From: Lysinibacillus telephonicus
GTDB taxonomy: Bacteria; Bacillota; Bacilli; Bacillales_A; Planococcaceae
Length of the DNA stretch: 57,774 nucleotides
Direction: 5' to 3'
Assembly: GCF_003966145.1 (NCBI RefSeq)
Contig: NZ_RXNR01000024.1
Location: 1 to 57,774, forward strand
The notes below the pieces were generated by a model. That model was not told where the DNA came from, made no database searches, and saw only the letters and a list, made by a program, of their open reading frames with translations. Position numbers and translations under genes: made by a program. This document shows, piece by piece, positions 8,926-17,499 of this stretch (the first letter of the stretch is position 1; the number at the start of each line of letters is the position of its first letter).

Positions 8926-10548
8926 TTATAAGAGATTATTATTATTTCTTTCAAACACTTCTAAAATTTTATCCAATAATATTTCGTGAGACATTGCATT
9001 ATAGCTTGTATACAAATGACGCATATCAAAAAGGTTATACGTTTTAATTTCTTTTTGCTTGATGTGATTTTTCCATCTCTCATCCTCTAACAATATGTTT
9101 AACTGGTGTTGAATCCTCCAATCAGCATAAGTGCTTCCATCATGCTGAAAATTTGTAAATATTATGTGGTCTGCTTCGCAGCAAAGTAATTCATCCATTG
9201 TAATTTCCTTATAATGAGCGATTTCATCCACACCTTTTGGAGCTGTAAGATGCAAATCGTTATACAAAACGGTTCCAATGTTTCGTTTACCAAACAAATA
9301 CATATTGTTATCGATGCCAAAAGCAACGATAAGCACCCTATCATCCCCTATTCTTCCTTTTATACGATGACGAAGTTTCTCTGCCTTATCCTCATAGTAA
9401 TCCATCCATCGGTCCGCCTCATGCTCCTTTCCAATAATGCGAGCAATTCTTTGAAAATGCGTTCGCCAATCTTCTGAATAGTCAAGTATGATAGAAGGTG
9501 CAATTTGTCCGACCATCTGTTCATATGATGTTATTGTCTCCCCCCTTTTTCCACGGCCTATGATTAAATCCGGTTTGATATCCCACAACCTATTCAGTTC
9601 AGGGACTTTTTCTCCAAGCATTAACGTATGATTTAATTTGACAGGAAATGCAGCATTAACTATTGCTGCATAGGGTTCCATTTTTAAAGCAAGTAAATGC
9701 CCAGTTACTAAATGATTAAGAGAAGCTAACTTCCCTTCCATCTTAATTCGATTTACATAAATAGTTGGGGCAACTCCGATTTCCGTCTTGAATTTCCGAC
9801 TGAAATAAAATTCATCACGAAAACCAAGACTAAATGCAATGGATTTTATAGACTCGTTTGATTGGATCATCCTCTGTTTCGCATGGCGTATACGTAATTC
9901 CGTTAAATAAGTGACAGGACTTTTTTTATATATTTTTTTAAAAATACGAGAATAATAATCCGGATTTAATCCAGCAACTGCTGCTAGTTCATTTCTAGTG
10001 ATCTGTTCAGAAATATGCTGTTCCATATACTCAATGGTACGGTATAAATGTTGGTTTACACTTTTCTTACGTTCTTGTACATCATGTTCAAGCAAGGGGA
10101 TAAACATTTCCTGAAAATAGACATCAACTTTTTTAAACTTCCACTTATCACTTTTATTTAGTAATTGATCCAATTCTTCGACAAAGCATTTAACAACATC
10201 CCAATTTTTCACAACAAGTTCAACTGACTCATTCAAAATCAAATGAAGGTGAGATTTCTCTAGCGCTTCTAACGCCTCAAATTGTATATCGTAATAATAA
10301 GAATTGTCACCGTTAAGTGAAATATGGACCCACGATCCGCATGGCACAATGAATAGATGTCGATTGTCCAATGAATAATGCATAGAATCAATTATGACTT
10401 GTCCTTTCATTTCCATAAAAACAAGTAAAGAAAAATAACTATTTGACTGTTGGTAAGTACTTAACTTCTTCTCATGGCGTCGCATTGCACCTAGACGAAA
10501 GTAATCGTTCTTCCCTTGTAGAATATAAGAAGAATTGTCTATTTCCAT
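8926..10548 (-). CDS. AraC-family regulator fused to a siderophore-binding-protein domain (Btr-like)
   Basis: The 540-residue protein has three parts. There is an N-terminal cupin-like region to about residue 140. An AraC double helix-turn-helix follows at about 160-265 (ITRNELAAVAGLNPDYYSRI and SIAFSLGFRDEFYFSRKFK). The C-terminal periplasmic-binding-protein domain covers about 275-540 (DLIIGRGKRGETI; ADHIIFTNFQHD). B. subtilis Btr (YbbB), which activates the bacillibactin importer after binding the siderophore, has the same architecture and size. Here it sits upstream of and codirectional with an importer operon, the expected target. The ATG at 10548 follows GAGAGG; a GTG at 10557 is an alternative. 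Fur boxes lie just upstream of both this gene and the operon. Confidence 0.88.
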   Translation of the reverse strand: MEIDNSSYILQGKNDYFRLGAMRRHEKKLSTYQQSNSYFSLLVFMEMKGQVIIDSMHYSLDNRHLFIVPCGSWVHISLNGDNSYYYDIQFEALEALEKSHLHLILNESVELVVKNWDVVKCFVEELDQLLNKSDKWKFKKVDVYFQEMFIPLLEHDVQERKKSVNQHLYRTIEYMEQHISEQITRNELAAVAGLNPDYYSRIFKKIYKKSPVTYLTELRIRHAKQRMIQSNESIKSIAFSLGFRDEFYFSRKFKTEIGVAPTIYVNRIKMEGKLASLNHLVTGHLLALKMEPYAAIVNAAFPVKLNHTLMLGEKVPELNRLWDIKPDLIIGRGKRGETITSYEQMVGQIAPSIILDYSEDWRTHFQRIARIIGKEHEADRWMDYYEDKAEKLRHRIKGRIGDDRVLIVAFGIDNNMYLFGKRNIGTVLYNDLHLTAPKGVDEIAHYKEITMDELLCCEADHIIFTNFQHDGSTYADWRIQHQLNILLEDERWKNHIKQKEIKTYNLFDMRHLYTSYNAMSHEILLDKILEVFERNNNNLL

Positions 10549-10566
10549 TAAAAGCACACCTCTCTT

Positions 10567-10581
10567 TGAGAATGATTATCA
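10567..10581 (-). promoter_or_regulatory. Fur box upstream of the Btr-like regulator gene
   Basis: TGAGAATGATTATCA differs from the consensus TGATAATnATTATCA at one position. It is only 19 bases upstream of the ATG at 10548, abutting the ribosome binding site. Fur binding there would block the promoter or early elongation. Confidence 0.75.
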
Positions 10582-11010
10582 TTTATAAGTTTAAAACAAC
10601 TCCTGTTCTTGCTTCAACAACAAGAATGTAATATGGTGAAATGTTCTATTCACTTTTCAAGTAAAAGTTACTGTGAGGACAATTTAAAAGGTTAAATGAA
10701 GAGTTTTAAGTGTAGTTATTTAAGAAAAAAATGACTTGAAAAGAATTCTCTTAATCTATGTAAAGAAGATATTATAAATTAAAAAAATAAGTTGAAGGGT
10801 TTGTTGCTGCGACAAATACATAATACTCTACAATTACAGTTATTATTTGAGCTCGAAAAAATGAATCTTAAAATTTCATTTTTAGCCCCCTCCTGTTTGT
10901 CATTGCTGTTGTTTACTAATGTAAAACTTCCTTGTCCTGTGTTACAATGTTCAGTAGATATTTTTATTAAATTATAATTACGATTGTTTAAATAAAAGGA
11001 GCGTCTTTCC
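10582..11010. other. Divergent intergenic region, no gene seen
   Basis: About 430 bases between the divergently transcribed Btr-like gene and the small SE1832-like gene. No coding frame with a start and ribosome binding site is convincing on either strand. Open stretches on both strands overlap each other and are AT-rich. A TACAAT at about 10942 is a possible -10 for the rightward gene. Confidence 0.4.
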
Positions 11011-11196
11011 ATGCAAACTAAAAGCGAGCTTCAACAAAAAATTGCAGAACTAAAAATGGATTATATAAATTTACAAGGTGATATTGAAAAGCTTGAAAGT
11101 ACAGGTCATGCTGATTCTGTAAAAAAAGCGGAAGAACGCCTTGCAAACATGGAAAAACAACTTGCAGAACTGAATAAGCAGCTCGCGGCGTTGTAA
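11011..11196 (+). CDS. Small coiled-coil protein of the SE1832 family
   Basis: The 61-residue protein is almost entirely heptad-rich charged helix, with a central TGHADSVKKAEERLANMEKQ. It resembles the small SE1832-family proteins found across Staphylococcus and Bacillales, whose function is unknown. AAAGGAGCG lies at ideal distance from the ATG. It is monocistronic: the terminator hairpin begins before the stop codon. It lies just upstream of an ABC-F gene. Confidence 0.75.
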   Translation: MQTKSELQQKIAELKMDYINLQGDIEKLESTGHADSVKKAEERLANMEKQLAELNKQLAAL

Positions 11197-11213
11197 CATG
11201 CCGCGATTTTTTT
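11184..11213 (+). terminator. Terminator overlapping the stop codon of the SE1832-like gene
   Basis: CGCGGC (11184-11189) pairs with GCCGCG (11200-11205), extended by a G-U pair, then ATTTTTTT. The TAA stop (11194-11196) lies in the loop, so the last four codons are part of the stem. Confidence 0.85.
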
Positions 11214-11287
11214 ATGGAAACGTTTTTAATTAAAACGAGATTGGGTTTTATACAATATCTTATTTATTATCGGAGGAACATATATTT

Positions 11288-12856
11288 ATGGCGATATTAA
11301 CGGTTGAAAATTTGGGTCATTCCTTTGGTGATCGTACACTTTTTAAAGATGTATCATTTCGTCTTGTTGAAGGTGATCATATTGGCCTTGTCGGTGCAAA
11401 TGGTGTAGGGAAATCTACGTTAATGGGTATTATTACTGGTCAAACCATCCACGATACAGGGCGTGTTGAATGGCTTCCAGGAACTCATTATGGCTATTTA
11501 GATCAACACACTGTGTTAACTGCTGGTCGTACTATGCGTGATGTTTTGCGTGATGCCTTCCTTCCGCTTTATAAAAAGGAAGAAGAATTAAATGAAATTG
11601 CTGGTAAAATGGCAGATGCAACGCCCGAAGAGCTAGAGGATCTACTAGAGCAAATGGCTGAAGTACAAGACGCATTGGATGCGGGTGATTTTTATACGTT
11701 GGATATAAAAATAGAAGAAGTTGCCCGCGGTTTAGGCTTAGATGCAATTGGATTAGATCGTGATGTTGCTGCTCTTTCTGGTGGACAGCGTACAAAAGTT
11801 TTACTAGCAAAACTTCTACTTGAAAAACCAAAAGTCTTATTGCTGGATGAGCCGACTAACTACTTAGACGAAGAGCATATAACATGGCTTTCAAATTATT
11901 TAAAGGATTACCCGCACGCATTTCTCTTAATCTCTCATGATACTGAATTTATGAACGGAGTCGTTGATGTCATTTTCCATTTAGAGTTTTCGAAGCTTAC
12001 ACGATATACAGCGACATATGAAAAGTTTTTAGAGCTTGCGGAAATAAATAAGCGCCAGCATATCGATGCATATGAGAAACAACAGGAGTTCATTAAGAAA
12101 CAAGAAGAATTTATTGCGAAAAATAAAGCACGTTATTCTACAACAGGTCGTGCAAAGTCGCGTCAAAAACAATTAGAACGATTAGAACGAATTGACCGTC
12201 CAGAAACAGCGGTGAAACCTGAATTTAGTTTCAAAGAATCCCGTGCTTCAAGTCGTTTTGTTGTAGAAGCTGAAAATTTATTAATTGGTTATGATCCAGC
12301 AAAACCTCTATTGCCTCCTCTTACATTTGCCATTGAACGCGGGGAGAAGATAGCATTGATTGGGATGAACGGTGTTGGTAAATCAACATTATTGAAAACA
12401 ATGCTAGGTAAAATTAATGCTCTTGGCGGAAAAGTAAGTCGTGGGGATTTCCTATTCCCTTCTTATTTTGAACAAGAAGTGAAAGCTGGCAATATAACAC
12501 CAATAGATGATGTATGGAATGCATTTCCTAACATGGATCAACATCAAGTTCGTGCTGCTTTAGCACGCGCTGGTCTAAAAAATGAGCATATCTCTCGCCC
12601 ACTAAATTCATTATCTGGTGGTGAGCAAGCAAAAGTCCGTCTATGTAAATTAATGATGGAAGAATCCAACTGGTTAATCTTTGACGAACCTACCAACCAC
12701 TTAGATGTTGATGCAAAAACTGAATTAAAACGTGCAATGCAGGAATATAAGGGGACGATTGTTTTAGTTTCCCATGAACCGGAGTTTTATGAAGGTTTAG
12801 CAACAAAAGTATGGAATGTACAGGACTGGTTTACGACAGGAAAAACGGATTTATAA
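11288..12856 (+). CDS. yfmM: ABC-F family ATPase (YfmM-like)
   Basis: The 522-residue soluble protein has two ABC ATPase domains and no membrane segment. The first has Walker A GANGVGKST (near 37), signature ALSGGQRTKVLLAK and Walker B VLLLDEPTNYLDEEH. The second has GMNGVGKST (near 356), SLSGGEQAKVRLCK and LIFDEPTNHLDVDA. A linker rich in Lys/Arg/Glu lies between them (about 250-315). ABC-F proteins bind the ribosomal E site; some relieve stalling or give antibiotic protection. Overall wording, including YGYLDQHTVLT and ESNWLIFDEPTNHLDV, matches my recollection of B. subtilis YfmM. It starts after CGGAGGAAC and has its own terminator. Confidence 0.88.
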   Translation: MAILTVENLGHSFGDRTLFKDVSFRLVEGDHIGLVGANGVGKSTLMGIITGQTIHDTGRVEWLPGTHYGYLDQHTVLTAGRTMRDVLRDAFLPLYKKEEELNEIAGKMADATPEELEDLLEQMAEVQDALDAGDFYTLDIKIEEVARGLGLDAIGLDRDVAALSGGQRTKVLLAKLLLEKPKVLLLDEPTNYLDEEHITWLSNYLKDYPHAFLLISHDTEFMNGVVDVIFHLEFSKLTRYTATYEKFLELAEINKRQHIDAYEKQQEFIKKQEEFIAKNKARYSTTGRAKSRQKQLERLERIDRPETAVKPEFSFKESRASSRFVVEAENLLIGYDPAKPLLPPLTFAIERGEKIALIGMNGVGKSTLLKTMLGKINALGGKVSRGDFLFPSYFEQEVKAGNITPIDDVWNAFPNMDQHQVRAALARAGLKNEHISRPLNSLSGGEQAKVRLCKLMMEESNWLIFDEPTNHLDVDAKTELKRAMQEYKGTIVLVSHEPEFYEGLATKVWNVQDWFTTGKTDL

Positions 12857-12861
12857 TAGAG

Positions 12862-12899
12862 ACGGTTTGGGCATCGAGGGATGCTTAAACCGTTTCTTT
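12862..12899 (+). terminator. Terminator after the ABC-F gene
   Basis: ACGGTTT-G-GGCATC pairs with GATGCTT-AAACCGT around GAGG, followed by TTCTTTC. It lies six bases past the stop. Confidence 0.8.
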
Positions 12900-13040
12900 C
12901 ATTTACGCAGCTCATAATACATATTTTAATGATATGGGAAAAACGCGACAATCCCTCTAAGACAAGGTTTTTGGAATTTTTTATAGAATATAAATTAATA
13001 TAGTATTCTTTTTAAAATTAAATTTGAGGATGTGCATTTG

Positions 13041-13604
13041 ATGGGTTTTTTCAATCGCTTTTTTAAAAAAGTAGAAGATGTCAATAAAGGAGAATCTGCT
13101 GTTTCTGAACTAGAATCTGAGTTTTATCTAGAATCACCAGTAGAAGAAGCAAAAAATTTTTGGGTAGAAATTGCTCAGAATATTATCGTAAATTCGGTTA
13201 AGGCTACAAACAACACTGTAGAACGTGCCTTTATTTTAGTGGATATGGGGGAACAACCCTCTTTCGATATTTTTTACCAAATTGATGGCAATCTAATTAT
13301 GTGGCATGATCTTGAGGATCCTATAATAAAAGAAAAGATTGAAAGTGAATTACTACCTCAAGCACCTAATGTTGCTTCCGCAGTAAATGGTGAATTTGTT
13401 CAAGCCCGACACCCTCGGATTGCATTTGCCGAGCTACAATTTGAATGGGCAACTGGCGCTTGGTTTTCTCATATAATTTGGGAAGACGATGACCATGCAA
13501 AGCTAGTGAAAGAAGAAATTTTAAGCAAATGGTTCAAAATACTGAGTGCGGAAATTAAAAGCACACCATTAGATAGTGATTCCAAACTTTCATGGTATCC
13601 ATAA
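13041..13604 (+). CDS. Hypothetical cytosolic protein
   Basis: The 187-residue protein is acidic with no signal peptide. An amphipathic start (MGFFNRFFKKVEDV) precedes a compact alpha/beta region with several aromatic residues (WVEIAQNIIVNSV; FYQIDGNLIMWHDLEDP; ELQFEWATGAWFSHIIWEDD). I do not recognise the family. The ATG at 13041 follows TTTGAGG; a GTG at 13032 in the same frame is less likely. It stands alone between the ABC-F gene and a decaying stretch. Small acidic orphan proteins of this kind are sometimes immunity proteins, but no toxin is next to it. Confidence 0.6.
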   Translation: MGFFNRFFKKVEDVNKGESAVSELESEFYLESPVEEAKNFWVEIAQNIIVNSVKATNNTVERAFILVDMGEQPSFDIFYQIDGNLIMWHDLEDPIIKEKIESELLPQAPNVASAVNGEFVQARHPRIAFAELQFEWATGAWFSHIIWEDDDHAKLVKEEILSKWFKILSAEIKSTPLDSDSKLSWYP

Positions 13605-13692
13605 AGTTTTTATTATGCTTGAAATGATTTAGAGGTTAATTTACTAGACGAAAACAAATAGATTTACCTTAGGATGTAATTTTTCAACTCGT

Positions 13693-13738
13693 GAAGTGTA
13701 TTCGATAGTTATTAATCGGGTACACTTCTTGATTTTAA
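13693..13738 (+). terminator. Terminator-like hairpin after the hypothetical gene
   Basis: GAAGTGTA (13693-13700) pairs with TACACTTC (13721-13728), with an inner CGAT/ATCG pair, followed by TTGATTTT. The T tract is weak and the hairpin is 90 bases past the stop. The rest of 13605-13867 shows no gene. Confidence 0.45.
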
Positions 13739-13867
13739 AAAATTAAAAACTAATCAATTTCATAATTCGTATTTTTCAAAAGGTTAGAGTACCCCTAATA
13801 TGAAAAATTGCGTTATTTACACTATGCTACTTGATTGCAATTTCTTCTTATCTCCCAAAAATATCTT

Positions 13868-14240
13868 CTAAGCTTTTTTATCTGATGGATTAAATATACC
13901 TGGTGTATAACTAGACATCTCCCCTATATAATCAACTATTTCTCCTTCATATTCATATATTAAGGATAAGATTATCTCCTTCGGGGTCCTTCTCTTTTAA
14001 TTTATAAGTGGTTATTTTTAGCTCTTTTCCTATATAATTTTCAACAAATGTTATATTAGAGGCTTTATATTTTGCGATAGTTTCTGGTGCAAAATCCAGT
14101 TTTACTTGTTTAGTTGAATTGAATGATGCAATTGTCCAATCTAAACTTTCTATGTATGCAAGATGTTCTTTATCAATACTTTTATTGGTACAAGCAACTA
14201 GAATAATTGTAAAACTTAAAATAATCATTAACTTCTTCAT
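13868..14240 (-). pseudogene. Frameshifted small lipoprotein gene (DUF4830-like)
   Basis: From the ATG at 14240 (AGAGAGGGA upstream) the frame encodes MKKLMIILSFTIILVACTNK, a lipoprotein signal with lipobox LVAC. The frame stops at 13953 after 95 residues, right after KEKDPEGDNL. The neighbouring frame continues with clear coding sense, ILSLIYEYEGEIVDYIGEM, and on to a TAG at 13868. Joining the two gives about 120 residues, whose order (a GW-like start, SNITFVENYIGKELKITTYK, then an acidic strand) resembles small DUF4830-type lipoproteins. A single base change near 13965 would restore the frame. The gene is either recently inactivated or carries a sequence error. The family assignment is tentative. 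Confidence 0.6.
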
Positions 14241-14283
14241 AAATATCCCTCTCTGTTGAAAGAACTCTTTACAATTAATTACT

Positions 14284-14585
14284 TTATAACAAAATAAAGT
14301 AATAGTTACAAAAACCACCAAACCAACTCAATACAACAACAAATCCAGAGGATTGACAAGCTTGATGAAAGATCTGCTCAAAATCATAGCCTAGCATCAA
14401 AACGATGGGAACTATAATCAAATAAAAAGTCCAAACTAAAAGATTATCAAAGGCAATAGTAGATAAGTTAAAACTAGAAAATATACAAACTCCCCTTCCT
14501 CGCTTCCTTTATGAGCTTTTACTAAAATAGCAATCACTAGTGTTAACCAAACAAAATGCATGACTACCTCAAAAACTCGCCGCAT
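14284..14585 (-). pseudogene. Frameshifted small membrane protein gene
   Basis: Two overlapping minus-strand frames, each too short alone, read as one membrane protein. The first, from an ATG at 14585, gives MRRVFEVVMHFVWLTLVIAI and then LVKAHKGSEEGEFVYF. The second continues SFNLSTIAFDNLLVWTFYLI, IVPIVLMLGYDFEQIFHQ and ends at a TAA at 14284. The frames would join near 14480. Together they make about 100 residues with two or three membrane segments. The family is not recognised, and no good ribosome binding site precedes the ATG, so the N-terminus may also be damaged. It lies just upstream of the frameshifted lipoprotein gene. Confidence 0.5.
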
Positions 14586-14974
14586 ATCAAAAAATCACAT
14601 GAGCATTGCTTTTCCACTATAATTAAGAAAATACGATCTGATTATTCGGTTGTCTGTTCATAGCTTTTTGAAGTTTACTAAGAGATTCTCTAATATTCCC
14701 CCATGGACATCAAATTATTTTGAAATAGAGAAATTATTAAGAGGGATTATTTAAATGGTATAAAATGGAACTTATTGATATCCAAATAACCAATAGTATA
14801 CGGGGTTTTTATAGTAATTTCTATTTATTTACATTTATTTCCCTTCCCTTTTAATTTTTAGTTGCTATAATAATCCCTGGATACATTTGGAATAGCTGTT
14901 TTCGACTGGTAAATACCCATTTCACTTGTAACTAATTTGAATCAAAATATCGAAAATATCGGGGGAATTTTAGT
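14586..14974. other. Intergenic region with a possible gene fragment
   Basis: No intact gene. On the minus strand a frame at about 14630-14712 reads CPWGNIRESLSKLQKAMNRQ followed by PNNQIVFS and a stop. This looks protein-like but has no start. It is probably debris from the same decaying locus. The GGGGGAA at 14961 is the ribosome binding site of the next gene. Confidence 0.35.
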
Positions 14975-15829
14975 TTGAAACGACTTATTGTAATGCTTCT
15001 AGTATTTTGCATGATGTTTAGTGCAACAGCTGCTGCGGAGGGTGAATATAATTGGATTGAAGGAGGCACAACTGTTGACTTAGGAGACATAGCCTCTATT
15101 GAACTTGATCCAGGATTTATTTTCCTTGACGGAGAAGAAACAAAGCGAATGGCGCAAGATTATGGTGATCCAATTTCCGGTCTTGAAATCGGTAGTATAT
15201 TCCCAATGGACGAGAGTCAAACATGGGCTGTTTATTTCGATTATGAAGAAACTGGGCACATTAAGGACGATGAAAAAATCGATGCCGACGCATTATTGAA
15301 GAGTTACCAAGAGGGAACTGAAGAAGCAAATAAGGATCTACAACCTAGTGAGCGTTATTATGTAACTGGCTGGGACATTGAACCGTTTTACGATGAAAAA
15401 ACAAATAATTTGACGTGGTCTTTATTACTAGAAGATGCTAATAAAGAAACTTTCCTAAATTATAATACGCGAATTCTCACAAGAGAAGGGAACATTTCGG
15501 TCATTCTTGTAACAGACCCTCAAAATATGGAGGCAAATAAACAGATACTTGACGAAAAAATATTACCTCTGCTGAATATTAAAGAGGGAAATAAATACAC
15601 AGATTTCAACGAGTCTACAGATAAAGTAGCTGAATATGGGTTATCCGCTCTAATTCTAGGTGGAACTGGTTTAGCAGTAGCTAAAAAAGCTGGTTTAATC
15701 GCTGTCCTTCTAGCATTTGGTAAAAAATTCGGAGTTCTCGTAGTAGCCGCGATTGTTGGTCTTTGGAGCTTCATTCGAAAAAAGAAAAAGAACAAAACAT
15801 CTGAGACAGTCGAGCCTATAAGTGAATAA
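14975..15829 (+). CDS. DUF2167 family membrane-anchored secreted protein
   Basis: The 284-residue protein has a cleavable-looking signal peptide (KRLIVMLLVFCMMFSATAAA), an extracytoplasmic domain, and two hydrophobic segments near the C-terminus (about 222-245 and 250-268). It ends in a Lys-rich cytosolic tail (RKKKKNK). The domain shows DUF2167 features: the opening TVDLGDIASIELDPGFIFLD, then GSIFPMDESQTWAVYFDYEETGHIKDDE, and YYVTGWDIEPFYDEKTNNLTW. The function of DUF2167 is unknown. The start is TTG at 14975, placed after GGGGGAA; no ATG is nearby. It is a single gene with a strong terminator. Confidence 0.8.
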   Translation: MKRLIVMLLVFCMMFSATAAAEGEYNWIEGGTTVDLGDIASIELDPGFIFLDGEETKRMAQDYGDPISGLEIGSIFPMDESQTWAVYFDYEETGHIKDDEKIDADALLKSYQEGTEEANKDLQPSERYYVTGWDIEPFYDEKTNNLTWSLLLEDANKETFLNYNTRILTREGNISVILVTDPQNMEANKQILDEKILPLLNIKEGNKYTDFNESTDKVAEYGLSALILGGTGLAVAKKAGLIAVLLAFGKKFGVLVVAAIVGLWSFIRKKKKNKTSETVEPISE

Positions 15830-15833
15830 TCAA

Positions 15834-15872
15834 GCTCAGTTCCAACACATTTGTGAAGGAACTGAGCCTTTT
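15834..15872 (+). terminator. Terminator after the DUF2167 gene
   Basis: A perfect ten-base stem, GCTCAGTTCC (15834-15843) with GGAACTGAGC (15858-15867), followed by CTTTTAC. It starts a few bases past the stop. Confidence 0.85.
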
Positions 15873-16386
15873 ACTTTCATAAAAAGATCACATTTTCTCT
15901 TTTATTTAATATGAAATTTTTATCTTCTAAAGTAATCAACCACACAATTACCCATGTCTGTTAAATCAAGTTACAAATTTTTTTAACGTTTTTTTTAGCA
16001 AGCTCAAATACTCATGGATAATCAATCATTATTACAGTAACATCAGAATTGTCTTAAATTCTGTTTATAGCTCCTTCCCTTCATCCAATATGTAAAATCT
16101 TTTATTATTTTTTGTTCTTAATAAGTGACCGAAATATCATCACAAAAATTGGTACTGAAAATGCTTTAATAGAATCAACAATCCCCTACCCTTCAGTCAA
16201 AAAATAGCCCTATTTCCCTAAACTTTCAAAATTATATTTTTCACAGAAAACTTCAATTTACAATTACTAATCAAGTGAAAGAAAACCCAAAAAGTTGAAA
16301 CTTTTCTCGATTATAGACGTATATATTTATAGAAGAATGGTTATATATTTTATTAGAAGCCCACTTATACTTTTTTAGAAAAGCTA
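15873..16386. other. Intergenic region, only a short coding remnant
   Basis: About 510 AT-rich bases. On the minus strand about 16105-16188 reads IVDSIKAFSVPIFVMIFRSL then IKNKK and two stops. This has a plausible protein pattern but no start or ribosome binding site. No other structure was found. Confidence 0.35.
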
Positions 16387-16415
16387 TTGACTTACATTTA
16401 TCTTACTAGTAAGAT
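16387..16415 (+). promoter_or_regulatory. Promoter of the spx-like/marR operon
   Basis: TTGACT (16387-16392), a 17-base spacer, then TAAGAT (16410-16415): a good sigma-A promoter. The spacer and -10 are covered by the palindromic operator at 16399-16416. Confidence 0.75.
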
Positions 16416-16450
16416 ATAAATATAAACAAACATATCTTATTTGTAAGCTA
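16399..16450 (+). promoter_or_regulatory. Two tandem palindromic operators, probably for the MarR protein
   Basis: Site 1, TATCTTACTAGTAAGATA (16399-16416), is a perfect 18-base palindrome over the promoter. Site 2, TATCTTATTTGTAAGCTA (16433-16450), matches it at 15 of 18 positions and starts 34 bases further on, just downstream of the likely transcription start. Placement and symmetry fit autoregulation by the MarR-type repressor encoded as the second gene. Confidence 0.75.
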
Positions 16451-16479
16451 TTACAAAACAAAGAAAGCGAGGAGATTTT

Positions 16480-16884
16480 ATGACAGTTACAATTTATACA
16501 CAATCAAGCTGTTCCTCTTCACGAAAAGCCATTAAATGGTTAAAAGAAAATAATATTGCTTATTCAGAAAAACGTATTACTTCACAACCTTTAACATTAG
16601 CAGAATTTAAAAATATTTTAAGAATGACTGAAGATGGAACTGATGAAATTATTGCGACAAACTCTAATGATTTCAAAAACCTTAATGTTGATATTGATCA
16701 ACTTTCCATTCAGGATCTTTATAATTTAATTCAACAACATCCACGTATGCTGCGCAGCCCTATCCTACTTGATGAAAAACGCATCCAAGTTGGGTACAAT
16801 GAAATGGATATTCGCCGTTTTATCCCACGTAAAGTGCGTGCATATGAATTAAATGCTATGCAAAAACTTGCAACACAAGGTTAA
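16480..16884 (+). CDS. Spx/ArsC-family regulator with only one of the two redox cysteines
   Basis: The 134-residue protein is clearly Spx-like: RKAIKWLKENNIAYSEKRI, NILRMTEDGTDEIIATNS, LLDEKRIQVGYNEMDIRRF and PRKVRAYEL all track Spx. Spx binds the RNA polymerase alpha C-terminal domain and redirects transcription in thiol stress, using a CxxC switch. Here the motif reads C11-S-S-S14, so the second cysteine is Ser. The usual LRRP is LRSP. The protein may be redox-insensitive, or may work through a mixed disulfide on C11. It is a paralogue of main Spx rather than Spx itself. GCGAGGAGA precedes the ATG. It is first in an operon with a MarR regulator, behind tandem palindromic operators. Confidence 0.85.
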   Translation: MTVTIYTQSSCSSSRKAIKWLKENNIAYSEKRITSQPLTLAEFKNILRMTEDGTDEIIATNSNDFKNLNVDIDQLSIQDLYNLIQQHPRMLRSPILLDEKRIQVGYNEMDIRRFIPRKVRAYELNAMQKLATQG

Positions 16885-16953
16885 TCACAAGTCTAGCGAT
16901 TCTGATTCTGTATTTAAGTTACGGAATTAATTATGTAAGTGGAGCTGAACAAA

Positions 16954-17397
16954 ATGGATAACCAAAGATATGAAACCCTTTCCTCTCTTTTTGAAGTTGT
17001 TTCTTCATTAGAGCGTAAATGGGCAAATGAATGGAACCAACAAAATATTTTAGGATTTTCAAAATCTCATATATTACTTTTAGATTTATTAGCGAAAGAA
17101 GGACCAAAACGCCCTTCTTCTATTGCTGAGCGTTTGAAAGTGACAACTGGTGGAGTAACTGTTTTAACAACGAAACTTATCAATAGTGGTTTAATTGAAA
17201 AAACGCAAAGTAGCGCAGATCGCCGTGCTTCTCAAATCGCCATTACACCAGAGGGCGAAAAAGTACTAAAAGAATCACAAGCTCAAGTAACAGCAATGGT
17301 TAACTCAATGTTCGGCATGCTTACTAATGACGAAATTAAAACGCTACATACAATCTTTGAAAAATGCCTTCTGAATGGAAACGGTTCTTCAAAGTAG
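16954..17397 (+). CDS. MarR-family transcriptional regulator
   Basis: The 147-residue winged-helix regulator has a recognition region (RPSSIAERLKVTTGGVTVLT) and a wing with the family's DRR motif (SSADRRASQIAITPEGEKVL). It has no cysteine in the N-terminal helix, so OhrR-like peroxide sensing through that residue is unlikely. The only Cys is near the C-terminus (EKCLL). The ATG at 16954 follows GTGGAG; an in-frame GTG at 16939 is the other option. It follows the spx-like gene by 69 bases, and the tandem palindromes in the operon promoter are its likely targets. Confidence 0.85.
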   Translation: MDNQRYETLSSLFEVVSSLERKWANEWNQQNILGFSKSHILLLDLLAKEGPKRPSSIAERLKVTTGGVTVLTTKLINSGLIEKTQSSADRRASQIAITPEGEKVLKESQAQVTAMVNSMFGMLTNDEIKTLHTIFEKCLLNGNGSSK

Positions 17398-17499
17398 TTT
17401 TTATGAGAATCAAATTACAATTTTGGGATGCAGCGCACCTCAATCAAAAGAATAGTTTATAGGAAATTACGATGTTTATTAATCTAAAACCCAAATAAA

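Noticed and set aside
10779-11012. Minus-strand 77-codon frame upstream of the SE1832-like gene
   Set aside because: Asn/Cys-rich translation, overlaps another random frame on the plus strand, and no ribosome binding site.
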